Notes: a model not told the origin generated them from the sequence alone. Counted from the first letter of the stretch, positions 1 through 8,673 are shown. The stretch: 44,373 bases of DNA from Cellulomonas denverensis (GCF_012396125.1 NZ_JAAXOX010000018.1:1-44373), one strand, 5' to 3'. Made by a program: numbers and translations.

Positions 1-386
1 CCGAGGAGCCGATCGAGGGCGAGTGGGAGAACGAGGGTGGCGGGAAGTGGACGTTCACCCCGACCACCCCGCTGCCCGAGGGTGAGACCGCCGAGGTGGT
101 GGTGACCGACCCGGCCGGGAACGAGTCGGAGGCCGCACCGGTGGTGGTGGACACCACCAAGCCGGACGCCGCGGTGGTGCCGCCGACCAAGGGTGAGGTG
201 GTCGAGGTCGAGGGTGTCGAGGAGGGGGCGACCCCGTCGATCCGGGATAAGGAGACCGAGGAGCCGATCGAGGGCGAGTGGGAGAACGAGGGTGGCGGGA
301 AGTGGACGTTCACCCCGACCACCCCGCTGCCCGAGGGTGAGACCGCCGAGGTGGTGGTGACCGACCCGGCCGGGAACGAGTCCGAG
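1..386 (+). repeat. 255-bp tandem repeat (one full unit plus identical partial copy)
   Basis: Bases 1-131 match bases 256-386 exactly, giving a period of 255 bp (85 codons) inside the surface-protein gene. Identity ends at base 132/387. The array runs off the left edge, so the copy number is unknown. Confidence 0.9.
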
Positions 387-1796
387 CCCACCCCGGTGCC
401 GGTCGACCGCACCGCGCCGGACGCCCCGGTGCTGAACCCGACCAACGGCAGCGCGATCACCGGCACCGCCGAGAAGGACAGCACCGTCGTGCTCACCGAC
501 CCGGCCGGGACCGTGCTCTGCACCGTGCTCGCCCACGCGGTGACCGGTGAGTTCCGGTGCGCCTTCGACCCGGCACTGGAGCACGGGCTCACGGTCACCG
601 CGGTCGCGGTGGACGCGGCCCGGAACGTCTCCGACCCGGCCTCGGTGATCGTGGACACCACGGTGCCCCCGGCGCCGAAGCTGCGGCCGACCAACGGCAC
701 GGTGGTCTCCGGCACGACGCTGCCCGGCGCCACCGTGGTGCTGAGCGTCGTCACCACTGGGAAGAGCCTGGGCAGTGCGGTGGCGAACGCGTCCGGCGAG
801 TTCTCGGCGCCCTTCGACCCGGCGCTGGCCGACGGCACCGTGGTCGGCGCGATCGCGGTGGTGGCCACCGGGAACCGCTCGGAGCAGTCGATGGTGATCG
901 TGGACGCGGTCCGGCCGGACGCCCCGGTGTTGAAGCCGAGCAACGGCACCCACGTGTCCGGCACCGCCGAGCCCGCCACCACGGTCACCCTGACCGCCCC
1001 GGACGGGAACGTGCTTTGCGTGGTGACCGCGAACGCCCGCACCGGCGAGTTCCGCTGCGGCTTCGACCCGGCGCTCGCGGACGGTCTGGTGGTCACCGCG
1101 GTGGCGACCGACGCCGCCGGCAATGTGTCCGACCCGGCGTCGGTGACGGTGGACGCGGTGTCCCCGGAGCCGCCGAAGGTGGATGAGACCGAGGGGGAGA
1201 CGATCACCGGCTGCGCCGAGGCAGGTGGGACGGTGAACGTCTACGACTCCGAGGGCAACCTGATCGGGACCGGCACGGCCGACGAGGACTGCCGATTCGA
1301 GATCGTGCTGCGCCCGCCGCAGGGTCCGGGTTCGGAGATCGAGATCGAGGTGGTCGACGAGGCCGGGAACGTCTCCGAGCGGATCCGGATCACCGTCAAG
1401 CGCCAGGTGGTCGTGACGCTGTCCGCCGACCAGGTGACCGCCGGTGACTCGGTTACCGTGACCGCGACCGGCCTGGCCGGGAACGAGTCCGCCGAGGTCT
1501 GGCTGCACTCCACCCCGGTGCGGCTGGTCACGGCACTGACCGACGCGGACGGCTCAGTCCAGGTCACAGTCACCGTCCCGGCGGACGTCACCGCCGGGGA
1601 GCACACGGTGGTGGTGAAGGGCCTGGAGTCGCGGGCCGAGGGTTCGGCACCGCTGCGGGTCACGGCGCCGGTGGTCTCGCCGGTGGTGCTGGCGATCACC
1701 GGCGGCGAGGCGCTCACCGGGCTGGCCGGGGCGGCGGCACTGCTGCTGCTCGGTGCGGTGCTGCTCCGGGTCCGCCGCCGTCGCCAGGAGTCCTGA
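1..1796 (+). CDS. Ig-repeat cell-wall surface protein, 3' part (5' end outside window)
   Basis: The reading frame is open from position 3, so the start lies upstream of the window. The visible ~597 residues are stacked Ig-like modules. First come two copies of an 85-residue unit with the core WTFTPTTPLPEG and VVVTDPAGNES. Then follow four Big_6-like modules of about 83 residues; three carry a P(T/S)NG start and a GEF..FDPAL centre and the fourth is more divergent. A last beta-rich domain of about 90 residues precedes the C-terminus. The tail is a sorting signal: LAITG at 1689-1703, a hydrophobic helix, then RVRRRRQES. LAxTG is the form recognised by class E sortases, so the protein is probably linked to peptidoglycan and faces outward. 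Its role (adhesion or matrix) is inference. It converges on the GH30 gene across a hairpin. Confidence 0.88.
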   Translation, partial: EEPIEGEWENEGGGKWTFTPTTPLPEGETAEVVVTDPAGNESEAAPVVVDTTKPDAAVVPPTKGEVVEVEGVEEGATPSIRDKETEEPIEGEWENEGGGKWTFTPTTPLPEGETAEVVVTDPAGNESEPTPVPVDRTAPDAPVLNPTNGSAITGTAEKDSTVVLTDPAGTVLCTVLAHAVTGEFRCAFDPALEHGLTVTAVAVDAARNVSDPASVIVDTTVPPAPKLRPTNGTVVSGTTLPGATVVLSVVTTGKSLGSAVANASGEFSAPFDPALADGTVVGAIAVVATGNRSEQSMVIVDAVRPDAPVLKPSNGTHVSGTAEPATTVTLTAPDGNVLCVVTANARTGEFRCGFDPALADGLVVTAVATDAAGNVSDPASVTVDAVSPEPPKVDETEGETITGCAEAGGTVNVYDSEGNLIGTGTADEDCRFEIVLRPPQGPGSEIEIEVVDEAGNVSERIRITVKRQVVVTLSADQVTAGDSVTVTATGLAGNESAEVWLHSTPVRLVTALTDADGSVQVTVTVPADVTAGEHTVVVKGLESRAEGSAPLRVTAPVVSPVVLAITGGEALTGLAGAAALLLLGAVLLRVRRRRQES

Positions 1797-1809
1797 CCGC
1801 ACGACCACG

Positions 1810-1845
1810 CAGGGGCGGGCGAGGGAGCACCCTCACCCGCCCCTG
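1810..1845. terminator. Bidirectional hairpin between convergent genes
   Basis: The arm CAGGGGCGGG (1810-1819) pairs with CCCGCCCCTG (1836-1845). GAGGG pairs with CCCTC inside, with one C/A mismatch and an AGCA loop. It sits between the stops of the surface protein (1796) and the GH30 gene (1854). There is no T-run, which is common in high-GC actinobacteria. Confidence 0.7.
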
Positions 1846-1853
1846 TGGCGTGC

Positions 1854-3218
1854 TCAGACCTCGACGACGAAGGTGCTCAGCGAGTCGGCGGGCAGCACCG
1901 GGCTGACCACCTGGTCGCCGATCAGGATGCTGACCGGCATCTCCTGCGCGGTGTCGTTCTGCATCACCAGGATCAGCGAGCCGTCCGGGTTCCGGAACGC
2001 CAGCTGGTTCTCGTACCCGGCGTAGCTCAGGGTCGGCACCAGGCGGGCGCCGGGCCGGACGTAGTGGCTGACGTGCTTGAGCACGTAGTACTCGTGGGTG
2101 AACTCGTAGCGGGCGGTGTCCGGGTCGACCACCACCAGCGAGTTCTGCGACCAGCCCCACCGGCTGACCCCGCCGCGATCCAGGGACAGGTTCCAGTACT
2201 GGTAGGCGTTGGCGCCGTCGTTGAGGAAGTCCCGCATCAGCCGCCAGGCGTAGCGGGCGTACCGCCAGTCGTTGGCGCCGTCGCCGCACTCCTGCTCGGT
2301 CTGGAACAGCCGCAGGCCGGGGTAGTCGCGCCGCAGGAAGGGCATCAGGGTCTTGCCGTGCCACTGCACGCCGATCCCGCTGATCGCCTCGGCGGCGACC
2401 GGGTCGGCCAGCACACCGGCGACCAGGGACTCGTCCGGCCGTTCCACGGTGCCGAGGAAGATCTGCACGCCGCGCTCGCGCATCCGGGGCGCCAGCTGCC
2501 GGATGAACGCGACCAGCCCGGCCGGGGTCCAGGTGCAGCTGGGGTACGGCTGGGCGGAGTTGAACTCGTTCTGCGGCATCACCATCCGGATGTCGATGCC
2601 CTCGGCGGCGTAGGCATCGATGAACCGGGCGAAGTAGTCCGCGTAGGTCGCCAGGTACCGCTCGTCCTGGATGAAGGAGTCGGTGCCCTCGACCTGCACC
2701 TGGTCCGGGCGCAGGCCGGTCTCGACGCCGTCCACCCAGGGCAGCGACGAGGCGTAGTGCCCGTTGGTCTTCATCCACTGCGGCGGGCACCAGGGCGAGG
2801 CCCAGAGCCGCAGGTCGGGGGCGTACTGCTGGGCGGCGTGGATGTACGGGATCAGGCTGTCCCGGTCGTGGTCGATGCTGAAGTGCTCCAGTGCGAAGTC
2901 GCCGGGCACCTCGGCGTAGGAGTAGTAGTCCCGGGCGAAGTCGTTCGCGGCGATCGGCATCCGGCCGATCGTGAAGTTCGCGCCGGTGCCCGGGGCGTAG
3001 AGCTCGCGGAAGATCTCGGCCCGCTGCTCGGCGGTCAGCCGGCTGAGCGAGGTCCAGCCCAGCTCGTTGAAGGTGGCGCCGAAACCCTCGATCTCCTGCT
3101 GCGGGTCGTCCAGTTGCACCAGCACGTCCGGGATCCGGCCGATCGGTGCCGGGTCCACGGTCCCGAGGTCGCGCCAGCGCTCGTGCTCGCTCGTGCTGGT
3201 CCAGCTGGTGATCTTCAT
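1854..3218 (-). CDS. Glycoside hydrolase family 30 (glucosylceramidase-like)
   Basis: This 454-residue protein has the GH30 (alpha/beta)8 plus beta-sandwich layout. The N-terminal block EGFGATFNELGW (about 43-55) is typical of the family. The acid/base glutamate is E218 in MPQNEF, and the nucleophile is probably E308 in LFQTEQECG. The C-terminal beta domain ends with FVVEV. No signal peptide is visible, so the enzyme probably acts in the cytoplasm on imported or intracellular glycosides; the substrate cannot be read from the sequence. The start ATG at 3218 has GGGAG about 7 nt upstream. A palindrome in the 81-bp upstream gap suggests local repression. The next gene upstream is a sugar-type acetyltransferase on the same strand. 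Confidence 0.9.
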   Translation of the reverse strand: MKITSWTSTSEHERWRDLGTVDPAPIGRIPDVLVQLDDPQQEIEGFGATFNELGWTSLSRLTAEQRAEIFRELYAPGTGANFTIGRMPIAANDFARDYYSYAEVPGDFALEHFSIDHDRDSLIPYIHAAQQYAPDLRLWASPWCPPQWMKTNGHYASSLPWVDGVETGLRPDQVQVEGTDSFIQDERYLATYADYFARFIDAYAAEGIDIRMVMPQNEFNSAQPYPSCTWTPAGLVAFIRQLAPRMRERGVQIFLGTVERPDESLVAGVLADPVAAEAISGIGVQWHGKTLMPFLRRDYPGLRLFQTEQECGDGANDWRYARYAWRLMRDFLNDGANAYQYWNLSLDRGGVSRWGWSQNSLVVVDPDTARYEFTHEYYVLKHVSHYVRPGARLVPTLSYAGYENQLAFRNPDGSLILVMQNDTAQEMPVSILIGDQVVSPVLPADSLSTFVVEV

Positions 3219-3246
3219 CGAACGTCTCCCACGTCGTCGTCGGGCT

Positions 3247-3266
3247 TACCTACTGACTGCTAGGTA
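3247..3266. promoter_or_regulatory. Candidate TetR-type operator upstream of GH30 gene
   Basis: TACCTA and TAGGTA are 6-bp inverted arms separated by 8 bp, about 30 bp upstream of the GH30 ATG. Size and symmetry resemble TetR-family operators. No regulator gene is adjacent, so the protein that binds is unknown. Confidence 0.5.
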
Positions 3267-3299
3267 GGCTAGCGCGGATCCCGACCGGCCGGAAAGCGT

Positions 3300-3866
3300 T
3301 CAGTCGATCCGCCGGATCGCCCGGGCCGGCACCCCGGCGACGACCGTGCGCGACGGCACGTCCCGGGTCACCACCGCGCCCGCCCCGACGATCGCCCCGT
3401 CGCCGATGGTCACCCCCGGCACCACGGTCACCGCGGCGCCGATCCACACCTGTCGCCCGATCGTCACCGGCGCCGGCTCCAGGTCGCCGCGGTGGTCCGG
3501 GTCTATGCCGTGGTCGAGGGTGGTGAGCGTGGTCCCGTGGCCGATCAGGGTGTCGTCGCCGATGGTGATCCCCCCGGTGTCCTGGAACCGGCAGCCCTGG
3601 TTGACGAACACCCCGGTGCCGAGCACCAGGTTCTTGCCGAACTCGCAGAAGAACGGCGGGAACAGCGTGACCGACTCGTCCACCTCGCGTCCGGTGAGCC
3701 GGCCGAGCAGCGCCCGGACCTCCTCCGGGGTGCGATACCCGGTGTTCAGCTCCGCGACGGTGCGCAGGGCGTCCTGGGCGGCGCCGTGCATGAACCGGTG
3801 GGCGGCCGAGCCGGCCGGGATCGGCTCCCGGCGGCGGACGTGGGTGAGGAAGTCGTCGAGCTGCAT
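3300..3866 (-). CDS. Maltose/galactoside O-acetyltransferase family protein (LbH_MAT_GAT)
   Basis: This 188-residue left-handed beta-helix acyltransferase has a short helical N-terminus (about 1-55) followed by hexapeptide repeats such as GGITIGDDTLIGHG, VTIGRQVWIGAAVTV and GVTIGDGAIVGAGAVV. It ends with VPARAIRRI. The likely catalytic histidine is in TTLDHGID (about residue 118). Such enzymes move acetyl from acetyl-CoA to the 6-hydroxyl of sugars and work as trimers. Length and motif order fit the maltose/galactoside acetyltransferase family, but sugar specificity cannot be told. It shares strand with the GH30 gene after an 81-bp gap, so a joint sugar role is possible. Confidence 0.88.
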   Translation of the reverse strand: MQLDDFLTHVRRREPIPAGSAAHRFMHGAAQDALRTVAELNTGYRTPEEVRALLGRLTGREVDESVTLFPPFFCEFGKNLVLGTGVFVNQGCRFQDTGGITIGDDTLIGHGTTLTTLDHGIDPDHRGDLEPAPVTIGRQVWIGAAVTVVPGVTIGDGAIVGAGAVVTRDVPSRTVVAGVPARAIRRID

Positions 3867-3920
3867 GCCCTCGACGGTAGGGCGGTGACCGTCGACCGCC
3901 GGAGGGCCTGCCAGGACCCC

Positions 3921-4625
3921 TCAGCCGAACAGCTGCACCGCCCGCAGCAGCGGACCGGCCACCACCAGGTACATCAGCCCGAAGAACACCGCCGCGGTGA
4001 CCGTGAATCCGAGCGCGTTCAGTGCCGCGCCGGGGCCGCGCAGGTGGGCGATCAGCTTGGACACGATCCGCCACGGCCGCACGATGTCCCAGCTGTTCAG
4101 GCGCAGGTGCCGGCCGAGGTAGATCCCGAACGCGGCCAGCAGCAGCACCACCCCGGTGACGGCGTTCACCTCGGGGCTGGTCAGCCGGTCCACGTCGTCG
4201 AACCGGATCGCCACATAGCCCAGCTGCACCAGGAAGATGTTGAACAGCATGTTCAGCACCCCGGACATCGCCAGCGCGAGCACCAGCAGGATGTCGTACC
4301 ACTCCGGCACCCGTTCGCCCGGGCGCCGGTGGTTCAGGTTCAGCTCGGTGATCAGGTAGCCGGCGTTCGGCAGCAGCAGCAGCCAGCCGGCCAGCAGCAC
4401 GATGCCGACGATCAGGATCAGCACCGGCGGGGCGTCGACGTTGACCAGGATCGCGACCGCCAGCAGGGCGCCCATCAGCACCAGCACCGGCGCCACCGAG
4501 AGCCCGACGTTCAGCAGCATCGGCCGGTACAGCCTGGTGTGGAACAGCCGGGAGCGCGCCACGATCAGCACGACCGCCAGCACGTTCATCCCGACGATGC
4601 CGGTGATGCTGTCGTTGAGGAGCAT
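3921..4625 (-). CDS. DUF1361 domain membrane protein
   Basis: This 234-residue protein has about six or seven hydrophobic segments. The family marks are visible in order: LLLLPNAGYLITEL (about 82-95), PEWYDILLVLALAMSG (about 105-121) and GIYLGRHLRLNSWDIV (about 167-182). These match DUF1361, a family of integral membrane proteins of unknown function. ATG at 4625 is taken as the start; no strong ribosome-binding site is seen. It follows the ATP-binding protein gene by 25 bp on the same strand, but no shared role is evident. Confidence 0.8.
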   Translation of the reverse strand: MLLNDSITGIVGMNVLAVVLIVARSRLFHTRLYRPMLLNVGLSVAPVLVLMGALLAVAILVNVDAPPVLILIVGIVLLAGWLLLLPNAGYLITELNLNHRRPGERVPEWYDILLVLALAMSGVLNMLFNIFLVQLGYVAIRFDDVDRLTSPEVNAVTGVVLLLAAFGIYLGRHLRLNSWDIVRPWRIVSKLIAHLRGPGAALNALGFTVTAAVFFGLMYLVVAGPLLRAVQLFG

Positions 4626-4650
4626 GGCCCCATGCTGCCGTGCGGAGGGC

Positions 4651-5058
4651 TCAGGCGCTGGCCAGGGCCCCCGACCGCAGGCTCACCGGGGCCTCGAACC
4701 ACACGGTCTTGCCGACCCCGGGGTGCACGTCCACGCCCCAGGTCGAGGACAGGGTGTCCACGATCCGCATCCCGTTGCCGCCCGGTCGCCCGGGGCTGGT
4801 CGGCCGGACCACCGGCAGGGTGGTGTCGGTGTCGGTGACCGCCACCCGCACTGCGTCGTGGCGGATCTCCGCGCTGACCGCGATCGGGGCGGTGGCGCCG
4901 GTGTGCACGATCGCGTTGGTGAGGAGCTCGCTGGTCAGCAGCGCCAGGGTGCGCTCGGTGGCCGGGCCTGCCTGTGCCCGGCGGGCCAGATCGGAGATCC
5001 AGTGCCGGGCGCGCGCGATCGAGGTGGGCACTGCGGGAAGCAGCAACCGCTCGGACAT
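4651..5058 (-). CDS. RsbW/SpoIIAB-like ATP-binding protein (HATPase_c_2)
   Basis: The protein is a single GHKL ATPase domain of 135 residues from ATG 5058. That start is chosen because GAGAGG lies about 6 nt upstream; an in-frame start 63 bp further upstream lacks such a site. The N-box is LLTSELLTNAIVH, the G1 region is VAVTDTDTTLPV, and the G2 region is GGNGMRIVDTLSS. In this family the protein is an anti-sigma-factor kinase, or one of the many stand-alone ATPases linked to anti-anti-sigma proteins in actinobacteria. No sigma factor or STAS partner is encoded nearby, so its target is unknown. Confidence 0.8.
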   Translation of the reverse strand: MSERLLLPAVPTSIARARHWISDLARRAQAGPATERTLALLTSELLTNAIVHTGATAPIAVSAEIRHDAVRVAVTDTDTTLPVVRPTSPGRPGGNGMRIVDTLSSTWGVDVHPGVGKTVWFEAPVSLRSGALASA

Positions 5059-5138
5059 CCCGGCTCCTCTCTCGATCTCGGGTCCCGGTTCCAGGGTGGC
5101 CCCGATCGGACCGGTCTGCATCCCGGTGCCGGCGTGCT

Positions 5139-6458
5139 TCAGGCGGTGGCGGGCGGCGGGACGACCCGGATGCGGGTGATTCTACGGCCGCTGACCTGCA
5201 CGATCTCCAACCGGTGCCCGCCGGCCTGGACGCTGTCGCCCACCCGGCCGAGCCGGCCGAGCCGGGCGAGCAGGAACCCGGCGACCGTCTCGTAGGGGCC
5301 GTCCGCGAGGGTCAGTCCGGTCAGCTCGGTGAACTCCTCCAGCGTCAGGCCGGCGTCGTAGGTGCCGGGGGCGTCCTCGCGGTGCTCCGGGCCGGAGGAA
5401 CCCGCCACGTCGTACTCGTCGGTGATCTCCCCGACCAGCTCCTCGACCAGGTCCTCCAGGGTGACGATGCCGTCGGTGCCGCCGTACTCGTCCACCACCA
5501 CCGCGATGTGCACCCCCTCGCGCCGCATCCGGGACAGCGAGGGCAGGATCTTGTTGGTGCCGGGCAGGGCCACGATCTCCCGCATCGCCTCCCGGACGGT
5601 CCGGCCGGGGTCGCGGGCGTCGATCAGGTCGCGGATGTGCAGGAAGCCCAGCACGTCGTCGACGTCCACCCCGGTGACCGGGTACCGGGACCAGGGCTGC
5701 TCGCGCACCTCCTCCAGGGCCTCGGCCAGGGTGAGCGAGGCGGACAGGAACTTCACCTCGCCGCGGGGGCGCATCACCTCGGACACCGAGCGGTCGGTGG
5801 CCTGGAACACGTCCGCCAGGATGCGGCGCTCGTCCTCCGGTAGCCCCTGGTGCGCGATCACCAGGTCGCGCAGCTCGGCCTCGGACATCTCCTCGCTGGT
5901 CGCGGACGGATCGCCGCCGAACAGCCGGACCAGCAGGTTGGTGGAGGAGGACAGCAGCCAGATCACCGGGCGCATCAGGGTGGCGAACCGGTCCAGCGGC
6001 GGGGCGACCACCAGGGCGACCTTGGCCGAGGACTGCAGGGCGATCCGCTTGGGCACCAGCTCGCCCAGCACCAGGGACAGGTAGGCGATCACCAGGGTCA
6101 GCACCACCAGCGCGATCGTGCCCGCCGGTCCGGGTGGCACCCCGAGCGACTCCAGCACCGGGGCGAACGCCGGCGCGATGGTCGAGGCGCCATAGGCCGC
6201 GGAGAAGAACCCCGCCACCGTGACGCCGATCTGCACCGCCGCCAGGAACCGGTTGGGGTCCCGGGCGACCGCGGCCACCCGCGCCCCCCGGGGGCTCTGG
6301 CGCTCCATCCCGTTCAGCTGGCTCTCCCGGAGTGAGACCAGGGCGATCTCGGTCCCGGCGAACACGCCGCCGATCAGGATGAACAGCAGGACCAGGCCGA
6401 TGCTGCCCCAGGTCGAGGAGTCCATCACAGGGTCCGGCGCGGCGTGGGAGGCATGCAC
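5139..6458 (-). CDS. HlyC/CorC (CNNM-type) family transporter
   Basis: This is a 439-residue protein from GTG 6458; ATG 6425 is an equally possible start and gives the usual N-terminus just before the first helix. Domains in order are a DUF21/CNNM membrane region with four helices (about 15-190, including VAGFFSAAYGAS and LVLGELVPKRIAL), a CBS pair (about 220-340, with VMRPRGEV and VVVDEYGGTDGIVTLEDL), and a C-terminal CorC_HlyC domain ending in ITRIRVV. Relatives are linked to magnesium or cobalt efflux and some are called hemolysin C-like; lysis is not implied. It is divergent from the penicillin-binding protein gene. Confidence 0.9.
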   Translation of the reverse strand: MHASHAAPDPVMDSSTWGSIGLVLLFILIGGVFAGTEIALVSLRESQLNGMERQSPRGARVAAVARDPNRFLAAVQIGVTVAGFFSAAYGASTIAPAFAPVLESLGVPPGPAGTIALVVLTLVIAYLSLVLGELVPKRIALQSSAKVALVVAPPLDRFATLMRPVIWLLSSSTNLLVRLFGGDPSATSEEMSEAELRDLVIAHQGLPEDERRILADVFQATDRSVSEVMRPRGEVKFLSASLTLAEALEEVREQPWSRYPVTGVDVDDVLGFLHIRDLIDARDPGRTVREAMREIVALPGTNKILPSLSRMRREGVHIAVVVDEYGGTDGIVTLEDLVEELVGEITDEYDVAGSSGPEHREDAPGTYDAGLTLEEFTELTGLTLADGPYETVAGFLLARLGRLGRVGDSVQAGGHRLEIVQVSGRRITRIRVVPPPATA

Positions 6459-6480
6459 CGATCCAAGACAACGCTGCGCG

Positions 6481-6495
6481 GACCGTCAAACGGTC
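6481..6495. promoter_or_regulatory. Inverted repeat in divergent promoter region
   Basis: GACCGT and ACGGTC flank CAA in the 142-bp gap between the divergent CNNM-family gene and the PBP gene. It could be an operator or a small hairpin. No promoter elements can be assigned with confidence. Confidence 0.3.
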
Positions 6496-6600
6496 CACAC
6501 CGGATCTTTACCCGGAACCGCCCCCGCCGGTCACAGCGGGTTCTTAGGCTGTCCGGGTCGGCGGGCCGCAGTGGCGACGCCTCGGACCCGGGAGTGGTGG

Positions 6601-8466
6601 ATGCGGTCTCGCGCGGTGGCGGTGCTGGTGATCGCCGGTCTGGTCGGCGCCCTGGCGGCCTGTGGTGGCGGCGACGACGGTGATCTGCGCCAGGAGGCGG
6701 CCGACGCCCTGGCCGCGGCGATCGCGGACGGCGACTTCGCCGAGGTTCCCCTGGACGGTGCCGACCCGGATCAGGCTGCCGAGCGCCGGGACGCGGTGGT
6801 GGCCGGGCTGGACCCGTGGCAGCCGGAGGTGACCGCCGGGACGGTGCAGGACGGTCAGGACGACGACAGCGCCTCGGTGACGCTCAGCTACAGCTGGGAC
6901 CTGGACGGCACACCCTGGACCTACGACACGAACGCCCGGCTGACCCGGGTGGACGACGAGTGGCGGGTCGCCTGGGGCTCGATGCTGCTCGCCCCGGACC
7001 TGACCGACGCCGAGGTGCTGACCGTGCAGCGCACCACCGCCGACCGGGCGCAGGTGCTCGGCGCGGGCGACGCGGTGCTGGTGGAGAACCGGCCGGTCAG
7101 CCGGGTCGGGCTGGACAAGACCCAGCTGCCCGCCGACCAGTGGGACGGTGCGGCCCGGGCGCTGGCCACCGCGCTGGAGTTCAACCCCGACGACTATGCG
7201 GCCCAGGTCGCGGCGGCCGGGGAGAAGGCCTTCGTGGAGGCGATCGTGGTCCGCGACGGCGACCCGGCCTACTCGGTGCCCGACCTGACCGCACTGCCCG
7301 GGGTGATCGCGGTGCCGGACACCCTGCCGCTCGCCCCGACCCGCAGCTTCGCCCGGCCGGTGCTGGGCTCGGTGGGCCAGGCGACGGCCGAGATCGTCGA
7401 GTCCTCGGAGGGCGCGGTCGCCGCCGGGGACCTGACCGGGCTGAGCGGCCTGCAGCGGCAGTACGACGAGCAACTGCGCGGCACCTCGGGGCTGACCGTG
7501 CTGGCCGGGGAGCGGACCCTGTTCAGCACCGACCCGCAGCCGGGCGAGCCGCTGCGGCTGACCCTGGACCCGACCGCACAGACCGCGGCGGAGGGCGTGC
7601 TGGCCGGGCAGGTCGAGGGCGCCTCGGCGCTGGTGGCGATCCGGCCGTCCACCGGGGAGATCGTGGCGGTGGCCAGCGGCCCGGGCGGCGACGGCACCTC
7701 CACCGCGACCCTCGGGATGTACGCACCGGGGTCGACGTTCAAGGTGGCGAGCGCGCTGGCCCTACTGCGCACCGGCGCCACTCCGGACACCCCGCTGGAG
7801 TGCCCGGCGACGCTGAACGTCGACGGCCGGGTGTTCCAGAACGTGCCGGGCTACCCGACGAACCGGCTGGGCACGATCTCGCTGCGCACCGCGCTGGCGA
7901 ACTCCTGCAACACGGCCTTCCTGGGCGCCCGGGACGTGGTGCCGCAGGCGGCGCTTGCGGATGCCGCCCAGTCGCTGGGGCTGACCGAGGCGGATCTGGG
8001 CTTCGCCGCGACCCTGGGGTCGGTGCCGGCCGAGTCGGAGGGCACCGACCACGCCGCCTCGCTGATCGGGCAGGGACGGGTGCAGGCCACCCCGCTCGGC
8101 ATGGCGACGGTCGCTGCGTCGGTGGTGGCCGGGCACCGGGTGGTGCCGCAGCTGGTGGTCGGCTCCACCCCCACGCTCACGCCCGCCGAGCCCGCCCACC
8201 CGCTGACCCCGGCGGAGGCGGAGGCGCTGCGCTCGATGATGCGGGCGGTGGTCACCGAGGGCGGGTCGGCCTTCCTGCAGGACCTGCCCGGCGCCGAGGT
8301 GATCGCCAAGTCCGGCACCGCGCAGTACGGCGACGGGTCGCAGGCGCACGCCTGGATGATCGCCGGCCAGGGTGACCTGGCGGTGGCGGCCTTCGTCGAG
8401 ACCGGCAGCTCCGGGGTGGACACCGCAGGCCCGCTGCTGGAGGCGTTCCTCACCGCGATGGCCTGA
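6601..8466 (+). CDS. Penicillin-binding lipoprotein (class B transpeptidase)
   Basis: This 621-residue protein from ATG 6601 has GGGAG 6-10 nt upstream; the same frame opens further upstream but lacks coding features there. A lipobox LAAC places the lipidated cysteine at C21, so the protein is tethered to the outer face of the membrane. Domains in order are NTF2-like MecR1 (about 28-140), PBP dimerisation (about 150-310) and transpeptidase (about 330-615). The catalytic motifs are complete: S378-TFK381, S435-C-N437 and K570-S-G. It should cross-link peptidoglycan peptides. The layout resembles the mycobacterial penicillin-binding lipoprotein Rv2864c. A weak hairpin follows the stop. Confidence 0.92.
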   Translation: MRSRAVAVLVIAGLVGALAACGGGDDGDLRQEAADALAAAIADGDFAEVPLDGADPDQAAERRDAVVAGLDPWQPEVTAGTVQDGQDDDSASVTLSYSWDLDGTPWTYDTNARLTRVDDEWRVAWGSMLLAPDLTDAEVLTVQRTTADRAQVLGAGDAVLVENRPVSRVGLDKTQLPADQWDGAARALATALEFNPDDYAAQVAAAGEKAFVEAIVVRDGDPAYSVPDLTALPGVIAVPDTLPLAPTRSFARPVLGSVGQATAEIVESSEGAVAAGDLTGLSGLQRQYDEQLRGTSGLTVLAGERTLFSTDPQPGEPLRLTLDPTAQTAAEGVLAGQVEGASALVAIRPSTGEIVAVASGPGGDGTSTATLGMYAPGSTFKVASALALLRTGATPDTPLECPATLNVDGRVFQNVPGYPTNRLGTISLRTALANSCNTAFLGARDVVPQAALADAAQSLGLTEADLGFAATLGSVPAESEGTDHAASLIGQGRVQATPLGMATVAASVVAGHRVVPQLVVGSTPTLTPAEPAHPLTPAEAEALRSMMRAVVTEGGSAFLQDLPGAEVIAKSGTAQYGDGSQAHAWMIAGQGDLAVAAFVETGSSGVDTAGPLLEAFLTAMA

Positions 8467-8469
8467 CCC

Positions 8470-8487
8470 CGGCCCGTGACGGGGCCG
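8470..8487 (+). terminator. Weak hairpin after the PBP gene
   Basis: CGGCCC pairs with GGGCCG just after the stop at 8466. There is no T-run. It may separate the PBP transcript from the riboswitch unit downstream. Confidence 0.35.
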
Positions 8488-8546
8488 CGCGTTCCCCGTC
8501 GACCGGGTGAAAAAGCCAATTCGGGCGATCTTGGGGCCAATGTCCC

Positions 8547-8576
8547 TTCCGAGACGACCGCGGGTGAATCTAGAGT
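8547..8576 (+). promoter_or_regulatory. Possible promoter of the riboswitch transcript
   Basis: TTCCGA (8547-8552) and TAGAGT (8571-8576) are separated by 18 bp. This would start transcription a few bases before the c-di-GMP aptamer. The -35 match is weak, so the call rests mainly on position. Confidence 0.35.
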
Positions 8577-8589
8577 CTGATTCGTCAGC

Positions 8590-8659
8590 GATAAGGCAAA
8601 CCCTCCGCGAGGCGGGGACGCAAAGCCACGGGACCCACGCGGTCAGCCGGGCTGCCGAA
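8590..8659 (+). promoter_or_regulatory. Cyclic di-GMP-I riboswitch (GEMM-I) aptamer
   Basis: The conserved core of the GEMM-I aptamer is present in order: AAGGCAAACC, a stem capped by the GNRA tetraloop GCGA, GGGACGCAAAGCCACGGG, a second stem pairing GACC with GGTC, and CAGCCGGGCTGCCGA. These match the class I c-di-GMP riboswitch, which controls genes for motility, attachment and surface structures in other bacteria. The aptamer ends 14 nt before the ATG of a 46-residue ORF, with that ORF's ribosome-binding site immediately after it. This suggests control of translation start rather than a terminator; no T-tailed hairpin is seen between aptamer and ORF. Confidence 0.92.
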
Positions 8660-8673
8660 CGAAGGACGTGGTC

